Source of the DNA: a virus
Reading direction: 5' to 3' (one strand)
Virus record (IMG/VR): IMGVR_UViG_3300004151_000011
Span: 1 to 53,467 of that record
Length of the DNA: 53,467 nucleotides
Shown here: positions 16,606 through 23,776 of the stretch, piece by piece
Layout: every line of letters starts with the position of its first letter
Position numbering within the stretch: the stretch's first letter is position 1
The notes under the pieces: model-generated
Databases searched by the model: none
The model's input: the letters and a program-made list of their open reading frames with translations, nothing else
Told to the model about the DNA's origin: nothing
Translations under genes and position numbers: made by a program

Positions 16606-17036
16606 TGGACTTGCTCGACCTCAACCAACTTTACAACACCCTCCAGTGCGATGAGGGTCTCCGCCTGGAGGCATATCGCTGCACGGCCGGCGTCCTGACC
16701 ATCGGATACGGCCACACTGCCGGGGTCTGCGAGGGGCAGACCTGCACCGCCGCACAGGCCGGCGAGTGGCTGCGCCAGGATGTCGCCGACGTCTTGCGCG
16801 ACCTGGATCGCTCCTTGCCTTGGTGGCGGCAGATGGCCGAGCCCCGACAGCGGGGGCTGGCCAACATGTGCTTTCAGCTCGGGATCGGCAGGCTGTCCGG
16901 TTTTCGCCGGATGCTGGCGGCGCTGGAGCGGGGCGAGTACGCCACTGCTGCGGCCGAGGCGCTCAATTCGAAGTGGGCGCGCGAGGATTGCCCCGCCCGG
17001 GCGCATCGGGTCGCGGCGCTGATCCGGGAGGGATAA
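16602..17036 (+). CDS. Endolysin, glycoside hydrolase family 24 lysozyme
   Basis: A 144-residue T4/P21-type lysozyme that cleaves the glycan strands of peptidoglycan. The catalytic pattern E-x8-C-x5-T is met by E18, C27 and T33, with GYGHT following directly. Later conserved parts are QRGLANMCFQLGIGRLSGFRRML (the 'lv.faFN.G...f..StllrklN' equivalent) and a final Arg-rich helix. No signal peptide is visible, so export would rely on a holin, probably one of its two neighbours. Confidence 0.9.
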   Translation: MMDLLDLNQLYNTLQCDEGLRLEAYRCTAGVLTIGYGHTAGVCEGQTCTAAQAGEWLRQDVADVLRDLDRSLPWWRQMAEPRQRGLANMCFQLGIGRLSGFRRMLAALERGEYATAAAEALNSKWAREDCPARAHRVAALIREG

Positions 17037-17039
17037 CCG

Positions 17040-17264
17040 ATGCCATCGCCGTCCTATCTCGCCGCCCGCCTGCCGGAACGATCGTCACAGCATGCTTGTG
17101 CCGTGGCGATCACCGCCGTCGCCACCGTCGCCAGCAACCCGGCGGCGTGGCGCGCCGGTTGCCTGGAATTGTGGCTCACCTTGATCTGGCCGTTGGCCGG
17201 GGCGGCGATCGCCTTCCTGTTCCCGGAAAGCCAAGCGGGGAAGGACGGGGCAGGGCCAGTCTGA
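17040..17264 (+). CDS. Small hydrophobic protein, holin candidate
   Basis: A 74-residue protein starting four bases after the lysozyme stop. Two apolar stretches (AVAITAVATVASNPAAW and LELWLTLIWPLAGAAIAFLF) and a charged, Gly-rich tail give the size and outline of a two-span holin. No holin family is recognised by sequence. Its place immediately after the lysozyme supports the role. Confidence 0.55.
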   Translation: MPSPSYLAARLPERSSQHACAVAITAVATVASNPAAWRAGCLELWLTLIWPLAGAAIAFLFPESQAGKDGAGPV

Positions 17265-17653
17265 GTAGACTTTCCCGCCGGCGGCCGGCGTCGATCAGGC
17301 AAGCGGAGGGAGATCCTGTTCTCCGTACCTTCGACGCAGTTCTCCGAACCTTGGGGCAACCGGGTTCTCCGAACCTTGCCCTGGCGGACCGATGCCGGCA
17401 GGCGGCGAAACAATTACTGCGGAAGGATCTTGCCAGATCCACCATAGGTCGGGCAGGCCTGCTCGATGATCACCATTTTCTCGTCATCGTCAGCCATGGC
17501 GGCAGTCTTGACGACCTTTCCCCCACCTCAGGTTGGGCATGTTGCCCGATTTCTGCGGCTGGGGCCACCTGTGCCAACAGACCTTTGATAGGCCGATTGA
17601 CCAGGGCGCACCTCCGGAGGAAAATCCTCCTCTTGGTTGAAGGGGAGGATGGG
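17265..17653. other. 389-base gap with triple direct repeat
   Basis: No convincing gene. Frames on both strands have poor composition (Arg/Ser-rich shadows). The gap holds three 14-base repeats (see 17318-17377) and, near its end, the dyad GGAGGA-AAA-TCCTCC (17614-17628) just before the lipoprotein's Shine-Dalgarno. It looks like a regulatory gap separating late genes from an accessory gene. Confidence 0.5.
17318..17377. repeat. Three direct copies of GTTCTCCGAACCTT
   Basis: Copies at 17318-17331 (one base different), 17339-17352 and 17364-17377, starts 21 and 25 bases apart, on roughly the same face of the helix. They may be binding sites for a regulator of the downstream lipoprotein gene. 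I saw no other copies. Confidence 0.55.
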
Positions 17654-18493
17654 GTGCGGACTCGGATTGCTGTGGCGATCTTGGCTATGGGGTTGGCGGG
17701 GTGCGTAACATCCGCCCCCGTTGTGCGCGACATAGCTTCTTCCGCAGGTGAGCCGGCAGGTTACTATCCAGGCCGGTCTGATGACGTCCCATATTATAAT
17801 ATAAATAACTATAAAAAATGGCTTTATATCAACACATCTTCTATCGAAGAAATACTGTTTCACATAAAAAACATAAATTCCGGTAACGAAATCCAGGGGT
17901 GTATTGGGAGGAACTTATACACTTGTGTTGCTTCTTTGTCACAAAAGTTATCCATAACAGACAATTATCGTGAAAATGTTTTACATAGTTCAGGCTTAAC
18001 GGACATAAACGGTAAGCCGATTTTTGATAAAAACAGCATGATTTACGCTTATTTTCCACATGAACGGAGCCAGTTTCCTTTTTTTGAAAGGGTAACGATA
18101 TTTATCTCATTCGATGAATCAATGACTGTAACAAATTTGAGCTTTATACCTAAAAAAGACCCAATGTCTGCAAAAACGCTTAATGATTACAATCTAACCG
18201 GATTATATGAAATAATCTCATCTATAGGCGAAAAGTCTTGCGTGCCATCGGACGCGATTTCTTTTTACCGCTACGTTGATAATGTATTAAAAAAATCAGC
18301 AAAGCCATACAAAACAGGCCCAAAATGCTCGATGATGAACGGGTGCAGTGAATCATCAGGATTGATTATCGAGCGAATAGATTACTGCGGGTTAAAAATG
18401 GATATTGACTCATCATATGGCATTTCTACTGGCGCCATTAGCCAGCACAACATTTCAGGAAGAGTCGGTGGGGGCTATATATCATTTTATTAA
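17654..18493 (+). CDS. AT-rich predicted lipoprotein
   Basis: A 279-residue protein beginning at GTG 17654, with GGGGAGGA ahead. The short signal (basic RTR, apolar IAVAILAMG, lipobox LAGC with C17) predicts a lipoprotein. The mature part is Asn/Ser/Tyr-rich with several Cys and no recognised domain. From about 17790 base composition drops sharply below that of neighbours, so the gene is recently acquired. Lysogenic conversion, surface exclusion or an outer-membrane lysis role are possible. Confidence 0.7.
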   Translation: MRTRIAVAILAMGLAGCVTSAPVVRDIASSAGEPAGYYPGRSDDVPYYNINNYKKWLYINTSSIEEILFHIKNINSGNEIQGCIGRNLYTCVASLSQKLSITDNYRENVLHSSGLTDINGKPIFDKNSMIYAYFPHERSQFPFFERVTIFISFDESMTVTNLSFIPKKDPMSAKTLNDYNLTGLYEIISSIGEKSCVPSDAISFYRYVDNVLKKSAKPYKTGPKCSMMNGCSESSGLIIERIDYCGLKMDIDSSYGISTGAISQHNISGRVGGGYISFY

Positions 18494-18597
18494 ATTAATA
18501 TTTTTAAGAGCATGACTTGTCGGCTCATTGTTCAATTCCATCATATTTGGTGCGACCGAACATCGCGCCAATTCACATACGCGCCATCGCCCCGTCC

Positions 18598-19035
18598 TCA
18601 CCCCTCCGGCCAGAACTCCGGGCTCATCGCCTGTTCAAACGACCAGGGGCAGGTGGACGGGAAGGTCCGTTCGGGGAGACCAGTTTCCAGGCACGCCTCG
18701 CCGATCGCCCGGCGGTAGGCCCGAGTCATCGCCTCGGGGATCTGCGGTTTGAGGCTCGGGTTGTCATCGAGCAAATCGGAAATATCAAGGCGCTGGTTGA
18801 AGATCGTCGTGCGCCATGACGCGCCCTGAAAGAGGGGCTGATACTGCCACTTCAGGAGGTGCATGAACAGCACGGTCAGGCGGTTGACCAGTTCGCGCTT
18901 CTCGGCCTTGCCCATGCTCTCGATCTCTTCGGCAATGTTCTCGATGTCGGCGGCGTCGAGCTTCCCGGCCCGCAGCAGCGCGGCCTGCTCGTTCGCCCAG
19001 GCGTAGAAGTCGGTGTCGTAGAGGGTGGGGGTCAT
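18598..19035 (-). CDS. DUF29 family protein
   Basis: A 145-residue member of DUF29, small helical proteins abundant in cyanobacteria and alphaproteobacteria, of unknown function. The signature runs through YDTDFYAWANEQAALLRAGKLDAADIENIAEEIESMGKAEKRELVNRLTVLFMHLLKWQYQP and the late LETGL..TFP..CPW.FEQ. Family copies are often dispersed on mobile DNA. Here it is the last gene of a leftward operon XRE - DUF1640 - DUF29. Confidence 0.88.
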   Translation of the reverse strand: MTPTLYDTDFYAWANEQAALLRAGKLDAADIENIAEEIESMGKAEKRELVNRLTVLFMHLLKWQYQPLFQGASWRTTIFNQRLDISDLLDDNPSLKPQIPEAMTRAYRRAIGEACLETGLPERTFPSTCPWSFEQAMSPEFWPEG

Positions 19036-19044
19036 GATGCCTCC

Positions 19045-19359
19045 CTACTTCAGCAACTTGGCGAGGCCGAACATCGCAACAAGCACGGCAACGGTATTGA
19101 GGGTTGCCGCCCCAATGACAACCGCAATGACCGATTTCAGCAGATCGGCTTTTGCCTCTGAGACCGTGGTTTCGATTTTCGCGCCCAGTTCGGTTTTGAT
19201 GGTGGCGCTTTCCCGCGCCAAATCGTCTTTGCTGGCAAGTTCGCGGCTTGTCGCGGCGATGAAAGCTTCTGCCGTCGCCCTGGCCTGCTGGTGTGTGAAT
19301 CCGCCGGCTTCCAGGGTTTCAACGAATTTTAGCGTGTCGAACTGAATCACCTCGCTCAT
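19045..19359 (-). CDS. DUF1640-type coiled-coil membrane protein
   Basis: A 104-residue protein with FDTLKFVETLEAGGFTHQQARATAEAF (the CCDC90/DUF1640 start), a heptad-rich middle with Lys/Glu, and one C-terminal membrane span (VIAVVIGAATLNTVAVLVAMF). Function unknown; the family resembles the mitochondrial MCUR1 coiled-coil proteins. It starts in a four-base overlap with the stop of the XRE gene upstream, so they are co-translated. Confidence 0.85.
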   Translation of the reverse strand: MSEVIQFDTLKFVETLEAGGFTHQQARATAEAFIAATSRELASKDDLARESATIKTELGAKIETTVSEAKADLLKSVIAVVIGAATLNTVAVLVAMFGLAKLLK

Positions 19360-19586
19360 GACGCCTCCTTCCGGGCCAGTTCGACCCCGTTGGCGGTGAA
19401 CACCACGCCGGCCGCCTCAAGCGCGCGTTGGATCGCGACGAGAGTTCTGGCCGTAGAGTTCGGAACGTCGTCAACGGCCTCCAAACGCTGAACCGTGTTA
19501 AGGCCGATTTCTGCACGTTCTGCCAGTTCTCTGGCCGACCAGCGCGCCAAGGCGCGGCCAGCCCGAATTTGCGCTCCGGTCAACAT
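19356..19586 (-). CDS. XRE-family transcriptional regulator
   Basis: A 76-residue helix-turn-helix protein (GAQIRAGRALARWSARELAERAEIGLNTVQRLEAV), a compact form common in alphaproteobacteria ('ItgaqcRaARaLl.wsq.eLA..agvs..tv...E'). The start at 19586 excludes a longer frame that would read through the promoter region. It heads the operon with DUF1640 and DUF29 and is divergent from the antirepressor gene; the dyad at 19635-19659 between them is its likely operator. Confidence 0.85.
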   Translation of the reverse strand: MLTGAQIRAGRALARWSARELAERAEIGLNTVQRLEAVDDVPNSTARTLVAIQRALEAAGVVFTANGVELARKEAS

Positions 19587-19623
19587 GGGGCGTATCCCAC
19601 CAAAGATAATGCAATTTGATTGA

Positions 19624-19659
19624 TTGACAGATGTTTCATGGGGTAATTTACACCATGAA
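19624..19659 (+). promoter_or_regulatory. Promoter with overlapping 25-base operator dyad
   Basis: A consensus -35 TTGACA (19624-19629) and a -10 TTTACA (19647-19652) are 17 bases apart, pointing to the antirepressor gene. Over spacer and -10 lies a near-perfect dyad: TTCATGG (19635-19641) with CCATGAA (19653-19659), and GTAA (19643-19646) with TTAC (19648-19651). A protein bound here, most likely the divergent XRE product, would block RNA polymerase. Confidence 0.7.
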
Positions 19660-19799
19660 GGCAGATGTCTCAAGGCGTCTGCGCGTGGCAGCAGGGCGGT
19701 CGCCAAACCTTTGCCCTGCTGCCGGTCTTCGCGCCATCCGAAGAAGACCGAACATCCTCAACGGGGGGCTTGTCACCACCGGCTTTAACGGAGCCAGCA

Positions 19800-20684
19800 A
19801 TGACCAAACACTCTGATATCACAGTCCCTCCCGAATTTCAGGAAGTCGCTTCGATCTGCGCCGCCACCGATGTCGTCATCGGCGGTCATACCGTGATCGG
19901 CGTCGAAGATGCCCGCGCCCTTCATGCCGGCCTTAGTGTTGGGCGGCGCTACACCACTTGGATTGAGGGGCGCATCACCAAGTACGGCTTCCGGGAAGGC
20001 GTCGATTACGAGGTTTCTCCCGGATCTGGGAAAAACCCGGAAGGCGGTCGTCCCGAGAGCGTCTACCGTCTGACCCTGGGCATGGCGAAGGAACTGGCGA
20101 TGGTCGAGAACAACGACCAGGGCCGGTTGATCCGCCGCTATTACATCTGGGCGGAAGAGCGGGCCATGACCGCCGATGCCGAACTGACCCGCCGGATGGA
20201 CGGCATGGTGAAGATGGTCGCCCACAAGGTGACGGGGATCGAGCGGATGGCGTCTTTGATGGCCGAAGCGATGACCCGGCAGGACGGGCGGACGGAGCAG
20301 CTTGAAACCGCCGTGATCGAGCTTGCCCAGCGGGTCAACCACCTGATGCTGTCGGCCGATCCGCGCGTTGCCGCCCTGGAATATGTCAGCGTGCGCGAAC
20401 TGCTCGACGAGGCCGGGGCGCTCCAGAAGGGCAGGAACAGCCTTAACCGCAAGATCGGCCGCGCGCTGCGAGACCGGGCATTGCTGCGCCAGCCGCCGCT
20501 TGCCGTCCTCAAATGCCCGCATTCGGGCGTGTGGCTGTTCCCGCGCGACTTCGCCGCCGCCTTCATGGCCGAGAAGGGCAACACCCTAGTGGCCGACCAC
20601 AACGACCGCGCCGTCGGCCAGGGCGTCATCAAATTCCCCCGCCGCAAGTCGGCGCGTCACCAGGGCGGGGAGGCGCGGTCATGA
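19800..20684 (+). CDS. AntA/AntB-type antirepressor
   Basis: A 294-residue protein. Residues about 30-110 match the AntA/AntB antirepressor domain: VEDARALHAGLSVGRRYTTWIEGRITKYGFREGVDYEV then a stretch ending in YRLTLGMAKELAMVENNDQGRLIRRYYIWAEE. The C-terminal third (EYVSVRELLDEAGALQKGRNSLNRKIGRALRDRALLRQPP) is a separate DNA-binding-like domain. Such proteins counter phage repressors and favour lytic growth. Start ATG 19800 is 148 bases from the controlled -10, leaving a long leader. It overlaps the next gene by four bases. Confidence 0.85.
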   Translation: MTKHSDITVPPEFQEVASICAATDVVIGGHTVIGVEDARALHAGLSVGRRYTTWIEGRITKYGFREGVDYEVSPGSGKNPEGGRPESVYRLTLGMAKELAMVENNDQGRLIRRYYIWAEERAMTADAELTRRMDGMVKMVAHKVTGIERMASLMAEAMTRQDGRTEQLETAVIELAQRVNHLMLSADPRVAALEYVSVRELLDEAGALQKGRNSLNRKIGRALRDRALLRQPPLAVLKCPHSGVWLFPRDFAAAFMAEKGNTLVADHNDRAVGQGVIKFPRRKSARHQGGEARS

Positions 20685-21406
20685 ACGCCATCGCCCCCAT
20701 CACCACCGCCGACCTCGACGCCTCGTTCGACGACGAACCGCGCATCCTTGATTTGCGGGTTGCCGAGCGCCTGGGATATTCCCGGACCCGCGACATCCGC
20801 CAACTTGTCGAGCGGAATCAAGGGGAACTGGAGACATACGGCTCACTCGCGGCGCGGCACCGCAAGTCACGCGGCCAGGAATTCACCGAGTATCGCCTCA
20901 ACGAACCCCAGATCATCCTGATCTGCATGTTCAGCAAAACGCCCGACGCCGCCGCCGTGCGCCGCGAGGTGATCGAGGTCTATCTCGCCTACCGCCGGGG
21001 CAAGCTGACGCCGGCCAACGATGACACCCTCGACGAGATCGCCGACCGCGCGGCCGCCCAGGTGATCGGCCGGCACCTCCGCGAGCGGAACAGCGCGCCG
21101 CTGTCCCTCCGCGAGAAGCGCCTGCTGGTGGCCGAGTGCCGGAAGGTCAATGGCCCCCGTGCGGCGCAGGCGATGTGGAAGGAACTCGGCCTGCCCGGAG
21201 CCGGCCCCGATCAGCTTGCCCTGCTGGCTCCGACCTTCACCGAGCCGCCGTTCTGCACCGGCTGCGCTGCCCGGCGCCTGTGGGAAAAGCCGCATCCGAC
21301 CTATGCCGAAAACGGCCTCGACCCGGCCGAATACCATCCGCTCGCCGATGGCCCGATCACCGGAAACGAACTCGCGACCCTGGTGATTCTCAGGGGACGC
21401 CGCTGA
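20681..21406 (+). CDS. Antirepressor-like regulatory protein
   Basis: A 241-residue protein with the N-terminal pattern of phage antirepressor/Rha-like regulators: LDLRVAERLGYSRTRDIRQLVERNQGELE, then LNEPQIILICMFSKTPDAAAVRREVIEVYLAYRRG. The C-terminal half has RKVNGPRAAQAMWKELGLP, a second helical domain, and a CTGCAARR pair of cysteines. It is coupled to the AntA/AntB gene and should act in the same decision. The cassette ends at the terminator repeat 21411-21464. Confidence 0.78.
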   Translation: MNAIAPITTADLDASFDDEPRILDLRVAERLGYSRTRDIRQLVERNQGELETYGSLAARHRKSRGQEFTEYRLNEPQIILICMFSKTPDAAAVRREVIEVYLAYRRGKLTPANDDTLDEIADRAAAQVIGRHLRERNSAPLSLREKRLLVAECRKVNGPRAAQAMWKELGLPGAGPDQLALLAPTFTEPPFCTGCAARRLWEKPHPTYAENGLDPAEYHPLADGPITGNELATLVILRGRR

Positions 21407-21410
21407 CCTA

Positions 21411-21464
21411 ACCACCACTTGACCCAACCGGGGCCGCTCTCGAAAGAGGCGGCCCTTTTCTTTT
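21411..21464 (+). terminator. Terminator cassette, copy 2
   Basis: Nearly identical to 8985-9041, including the conserved TAACCACCAC lead-in, the CGAA-loop hairpin and TTTTCTTTT. It ends transcription of the antirepressor pair and touches the stop codon of brnA coming from the right. Confidence 0.75.
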
Positions 21465-21724
21465 CAGAGCCCTACCGCCTTCCGCAGAGTCTCATTCACC
21501 CGCGACTGCCAACCGGGACCACTGGCGCGGAGATGATCGAGAAGGTCGGCATCAAGGCGGATATTCACGGATCGCTTGGGGTTCTCCGACTTGGGGCGGC
21601 CTCCCTTGCGAATGAGCTTTTGGCCCTCATACAAGTCCGCGCCGGCAAACCAGTCGGCCGTCAATTCCGGGGCGTCATCAGGGTCAACCCAAGCAGCTTC
21701 GGCATTGGTTTTCTTCGTCGGCAT
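21464..21724 (-). CDS. brnA: BrnA-type antitoxin
   Basis: An 86-residue ribbon-helix-helix antitoxin of the BrnA family: DDAPELTADWFAGADLYEGQKLIRKGGRPKSENPKRSVNIRLDADLLDHLRASGPGWQSRVNETLRKAV. The first part is the BrnT-binding region, the last the DNA-binding RHH domain. It overlaps the 3' end of brnT by about 40 bases, as is common for this pair. The family antitoxin represses its own promoter; a perfect 14-base inverted repeat stands upstream of brnT. Confidence 0.9.
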   Translation of the reverse strand: MPTKKTNAEAAWVDPDDAPELTADWFAGADLYEGQKLIRKGGRPKSENPKRSVNIRLDADLLDHLRASGPGWQSRVNETLRKAVGL

Positions 21725-21959
21725 GGCCGTACCTCATTGAAATAATGCGCCGCTCACCATCGCGCGGCGTCCACACCAGGACAACGAAACGACCGTCGAT
21801 CCATCCCGCAGTGATGAAGCGGGGTTCGCCGTAATCCTTTCGAGCGTTGGCTCGGGTGAAATGGCGGCCCCTGAACACCGCTTCCGCATCAGCAAAATCA
21901 AGCCCTCGTTCGAGAAGGGTCTTGGTGCGTTTGGTTTCGTCCCACGTGTCCATGATCAT
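21684..21959 (-). CDS. brnT: BrnT-type ribonuclease toxin
   Basis: About 91 residues of the BrnT (RelE-fold) toxin family: WDETKRTKTLLERGLDFADAEAVFRGRHFTRANARKDYGEPRFITAGWIDGRFVVLVWTPRDGERRIISMRYGHADE. BrnT is an mRNA-degrading toxin that halts growth when its antitoxin decays. Starts at 21959 (MIMDTW) or 21953; a longer frame would read through the operator and is discounted. The pair could stabilise the element against loss and complements the ParA module. Confidence 0.9.
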   Translation of the reverse strand: MIMDTWDETKRTKTLLERGLDFADAEAVFRGRHFTRANARKDYGEPRFITAGWIDGRFVVLVWTPRDGERRIISMRYGHADEENQCRSCLG

Positions 21960-21963
21960 TATC

Positions 21964-22004
21964 GTATCTACAAAAACAGACCAGAACAAGGTTTTTGTAG
22001 ATAC
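21964..22004. promoter_or_regulatory. brnTA operator-promoter
   Basis: GTATCTACAAAAAC (21964-21977) and GTTTTTGTAGATAC (21991-22004) form a perfect 14-base inverted repeat around 13 bases. On the minus strand TTGTTC within the loop and TACGAT 17 bases on could be -35 and -10, placing the transcript start near brnT. The arms are probably BrnA sites. Confidence 0.7.
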
Positions 22005-22100
22005 ATTATTGGTTCCCACCAGGGCGTCCTTCGGGACACCCTTTTTGCTTGAGCGGCCACCGATCAGGCTTTTTCCCAACCTGCTGAAGGGCTAGATTCG

Positions 22101-23333
22101 ATGCTGATGGGCATTCGAAAATCCTCATACACGCCCAAGAGCGGCAAGCCGGGCTGGGTGTGCGATTACCGGGACGCGGCCGGGAAACGGCACCAGGAAT
22201 CGTTTCCGACCCGGGCGGCGGCGCAGGCGCGTTATGTTGAGGTCCAGGAGCAGATCCGGGCCGGGACGCATGTGGCGAGCAGCGACTCGCCGACGGTGGC
22301 GCGGGCGGCTGAACTGTTCTTGACGGCGATCGAGCAGGACGGCGCGGCCCCCTCGACGCTGGCCGGGCACAGGCTGGCCTACAACAACCAGATCGCCCCG
22401 CTGCTGGCTGGCCGTCGGCTGTCGGCCATTACCCCGGCAACGGTGCAGGCGTTTCTCGATGATCTGTCTGCGGCCGGGCGGAGCGATGACACGGTGAGCC
22501 GGGCCAAAAAGACGCTGGGCGCGATCATCGATGAGGCGATCAGGACGGGCCGGGCGGCACACAATCCGGTTCGGGCGCTCCGGGCGCGGCGACGAATCCG
22601 GCGGCGGGACATTGAGGCGCGATCCTCGACCCGGGCGGTCTGCCCCGAGCGGGAGGACGTGCGGGCGCTGATTGAGGGCGCTGACGCCAGCAAGGCTTGG
22701 CCGACTGGCGGCGGCCCGGTGCGGGCGGCTCCCTGGCTCCAGCCCTGGCTGGCCTGCATTGCGCTGGCCGGACTTCGGCCGGGGGAAGCCCGAGGCCTGA
22801 CCTGGGGTGCGGTCAATCTGGAGGCCGGCTGGATCGAGGTGCGGACGGCGGCAGACGCTTGGGGTAACCTTGGCCCGGTCAAAACGGCGGCCGCGCTGCG
22901 GCGAGTGCCGATCGGTGATATCCTGCTCGGAATGCTGCGGGATTGGCGTGGGGTGTGTCCAGCCAATGCGGCGGGTCTAGTCTTTGCCTCCAGCGGGAGC
23001 CGGGTCAAACCGGGCCGCGTGCCAGTCTTGTCGCTGACTAACATTATCCGCAATCAGTTCGACCCGCTCCAGCGCCGGCTCAGGCTGGTGGGTGAGGACG
23101 GGGAGCCCCGGTATACGCCGCACAAGTTGCGGCATTTCGCCGTCAGCCTGTGGATCGACGAGGGCGCCGATGTCAAGCAGATCAGTCAATGGGTCGGGCA
23201 TGAGTCAGCGGCGTTTACCCTCGATGTCTATGGCCACCTGTTCCAAGCGCGGGCACTGGACCGGACCACGGCGTCGGCGGGTGAGCGGTCGGTGTTTGGG
23301 CTGATTGGGGCGCGGCAGGAAGCGGTGCGTTAG
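22101..23333 (+). CDS. int: Tyrosine recombinase (phage integrase)
   Basis: A 410-residue integrase. The N-terminal part (SGKPGWVCDYRDAAGKRHQESFPTRAAAQARYVEV) is an arm-binding domain, followed by a SAM-like core-binding domain. Catalytic residues are visible: R226 in ALAGLRPGEARG, a lysine in GPVKTAAALRRVPI, H341-x2-R344 in HKLRHF, H367 in WVGHES and nucleophile Y377 in LDVYGH. It joins attP and attB for lysogeny. ATG 22101 or 22107. The gene lies beside the plasmid module, so integration and plasmid maintenance genes are adjacent. I could not identify attP. Confidence 0.93.
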   Translation: MLMGIRKSSYTPKSGKPGWVCDYRDAAGKRHQESFPTRAAAQARYVEVQEQIRAGTHVASSDSPTVARAAELFLTAIEQDGAAPSTLAGHRLAYNNQIAPLLAGRRLSAITPATVQAFLDDLSAAGRSDDTVSRAKKTLGAIIDEAIRTGRAAHNPVRALRARRRIRRRDIEARSSTRAVCPEREDVRALIEGADASKAWPTGGGPVRAAPWLQPWLACIALAGLRPGEARGLTWGAVNLEAGWIEVRTAADAWGNLGPVKTAAALRRVPIGDILLGMLRDWRGVCPANAAGLVFASSGSRVKPGRVPVLSLTNIIRNQFDPLQRRLRLVGEDGEPRYTPHKLRHFAVSLWIDEGADVKQISQWVGHESAAFTLDVYGHLFQARALDRTTASAGERSVFGLIGARQEAVR

Positions 23334-23776
23334 AAAGCGGCAAGACTGAACGCCTTACCGAGCAAATTTTTCTTTTTTTACAATGGTATGGCTGCTTGAT
23401 ATCACCCGTCTTTGAAGCAGGTGGTATGGCTTATACGGCACGCTTTCCCATTGTCGAGTTTCGCGTTTGAGTTCCTTTTGGGCATTGGCCACGTTGCCCG
23501 GGCCATTTTTTGAAAATGGTGTAGCTTCATATTTATGAGTGTTTTTGGTTTCCATCCACTTTTTGGACTCCAGAAGGGCTCACGAAGATCCGGGCGGCAT
23601 TGCCGGGGCTGAGACTTGGCGGGATGAAGCACGATTCGAGGCGGATTTTCGCGGAAATTTGGCGGATCGCTGGCTGAAATAGCCGTCGCCCGGCGGTAGC
23701 GGGGCGATCAGGGCGTGAAGCATCGTCCCGCGCCTCGATCGGGGCGGGAGGTGGCGGCGCGGGACGGCGGTGGGAT
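23334..23776. other. 443-base gap between integrase and rep gene
   Basis: No gene is convincing. The first 240 bases are AT-richer than the surroundings and contain a dyad CCATTTT/AAAATGG (23503-23519). The gap is downstream of the convergent int and rep genes, so it could hold attP or part of the plasmid origin; no direct repeat long enough to name was seen. Confidence 0.4.

Noticed and set aside
17054-17733. Minus-strand frames over the holin-like gene and the following gap
   Set aside because: Arg/Pro/Ser-rich shadows with no Shine-Dalgarno; the triple repeat explains their repeated VRRT residues.
23355-23632. Short minus-strand frames after the integrase
   Set aside because: No family pattern, overlapping each other in two frames, and located in an AT-richer gap. 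Treated as non-coding.
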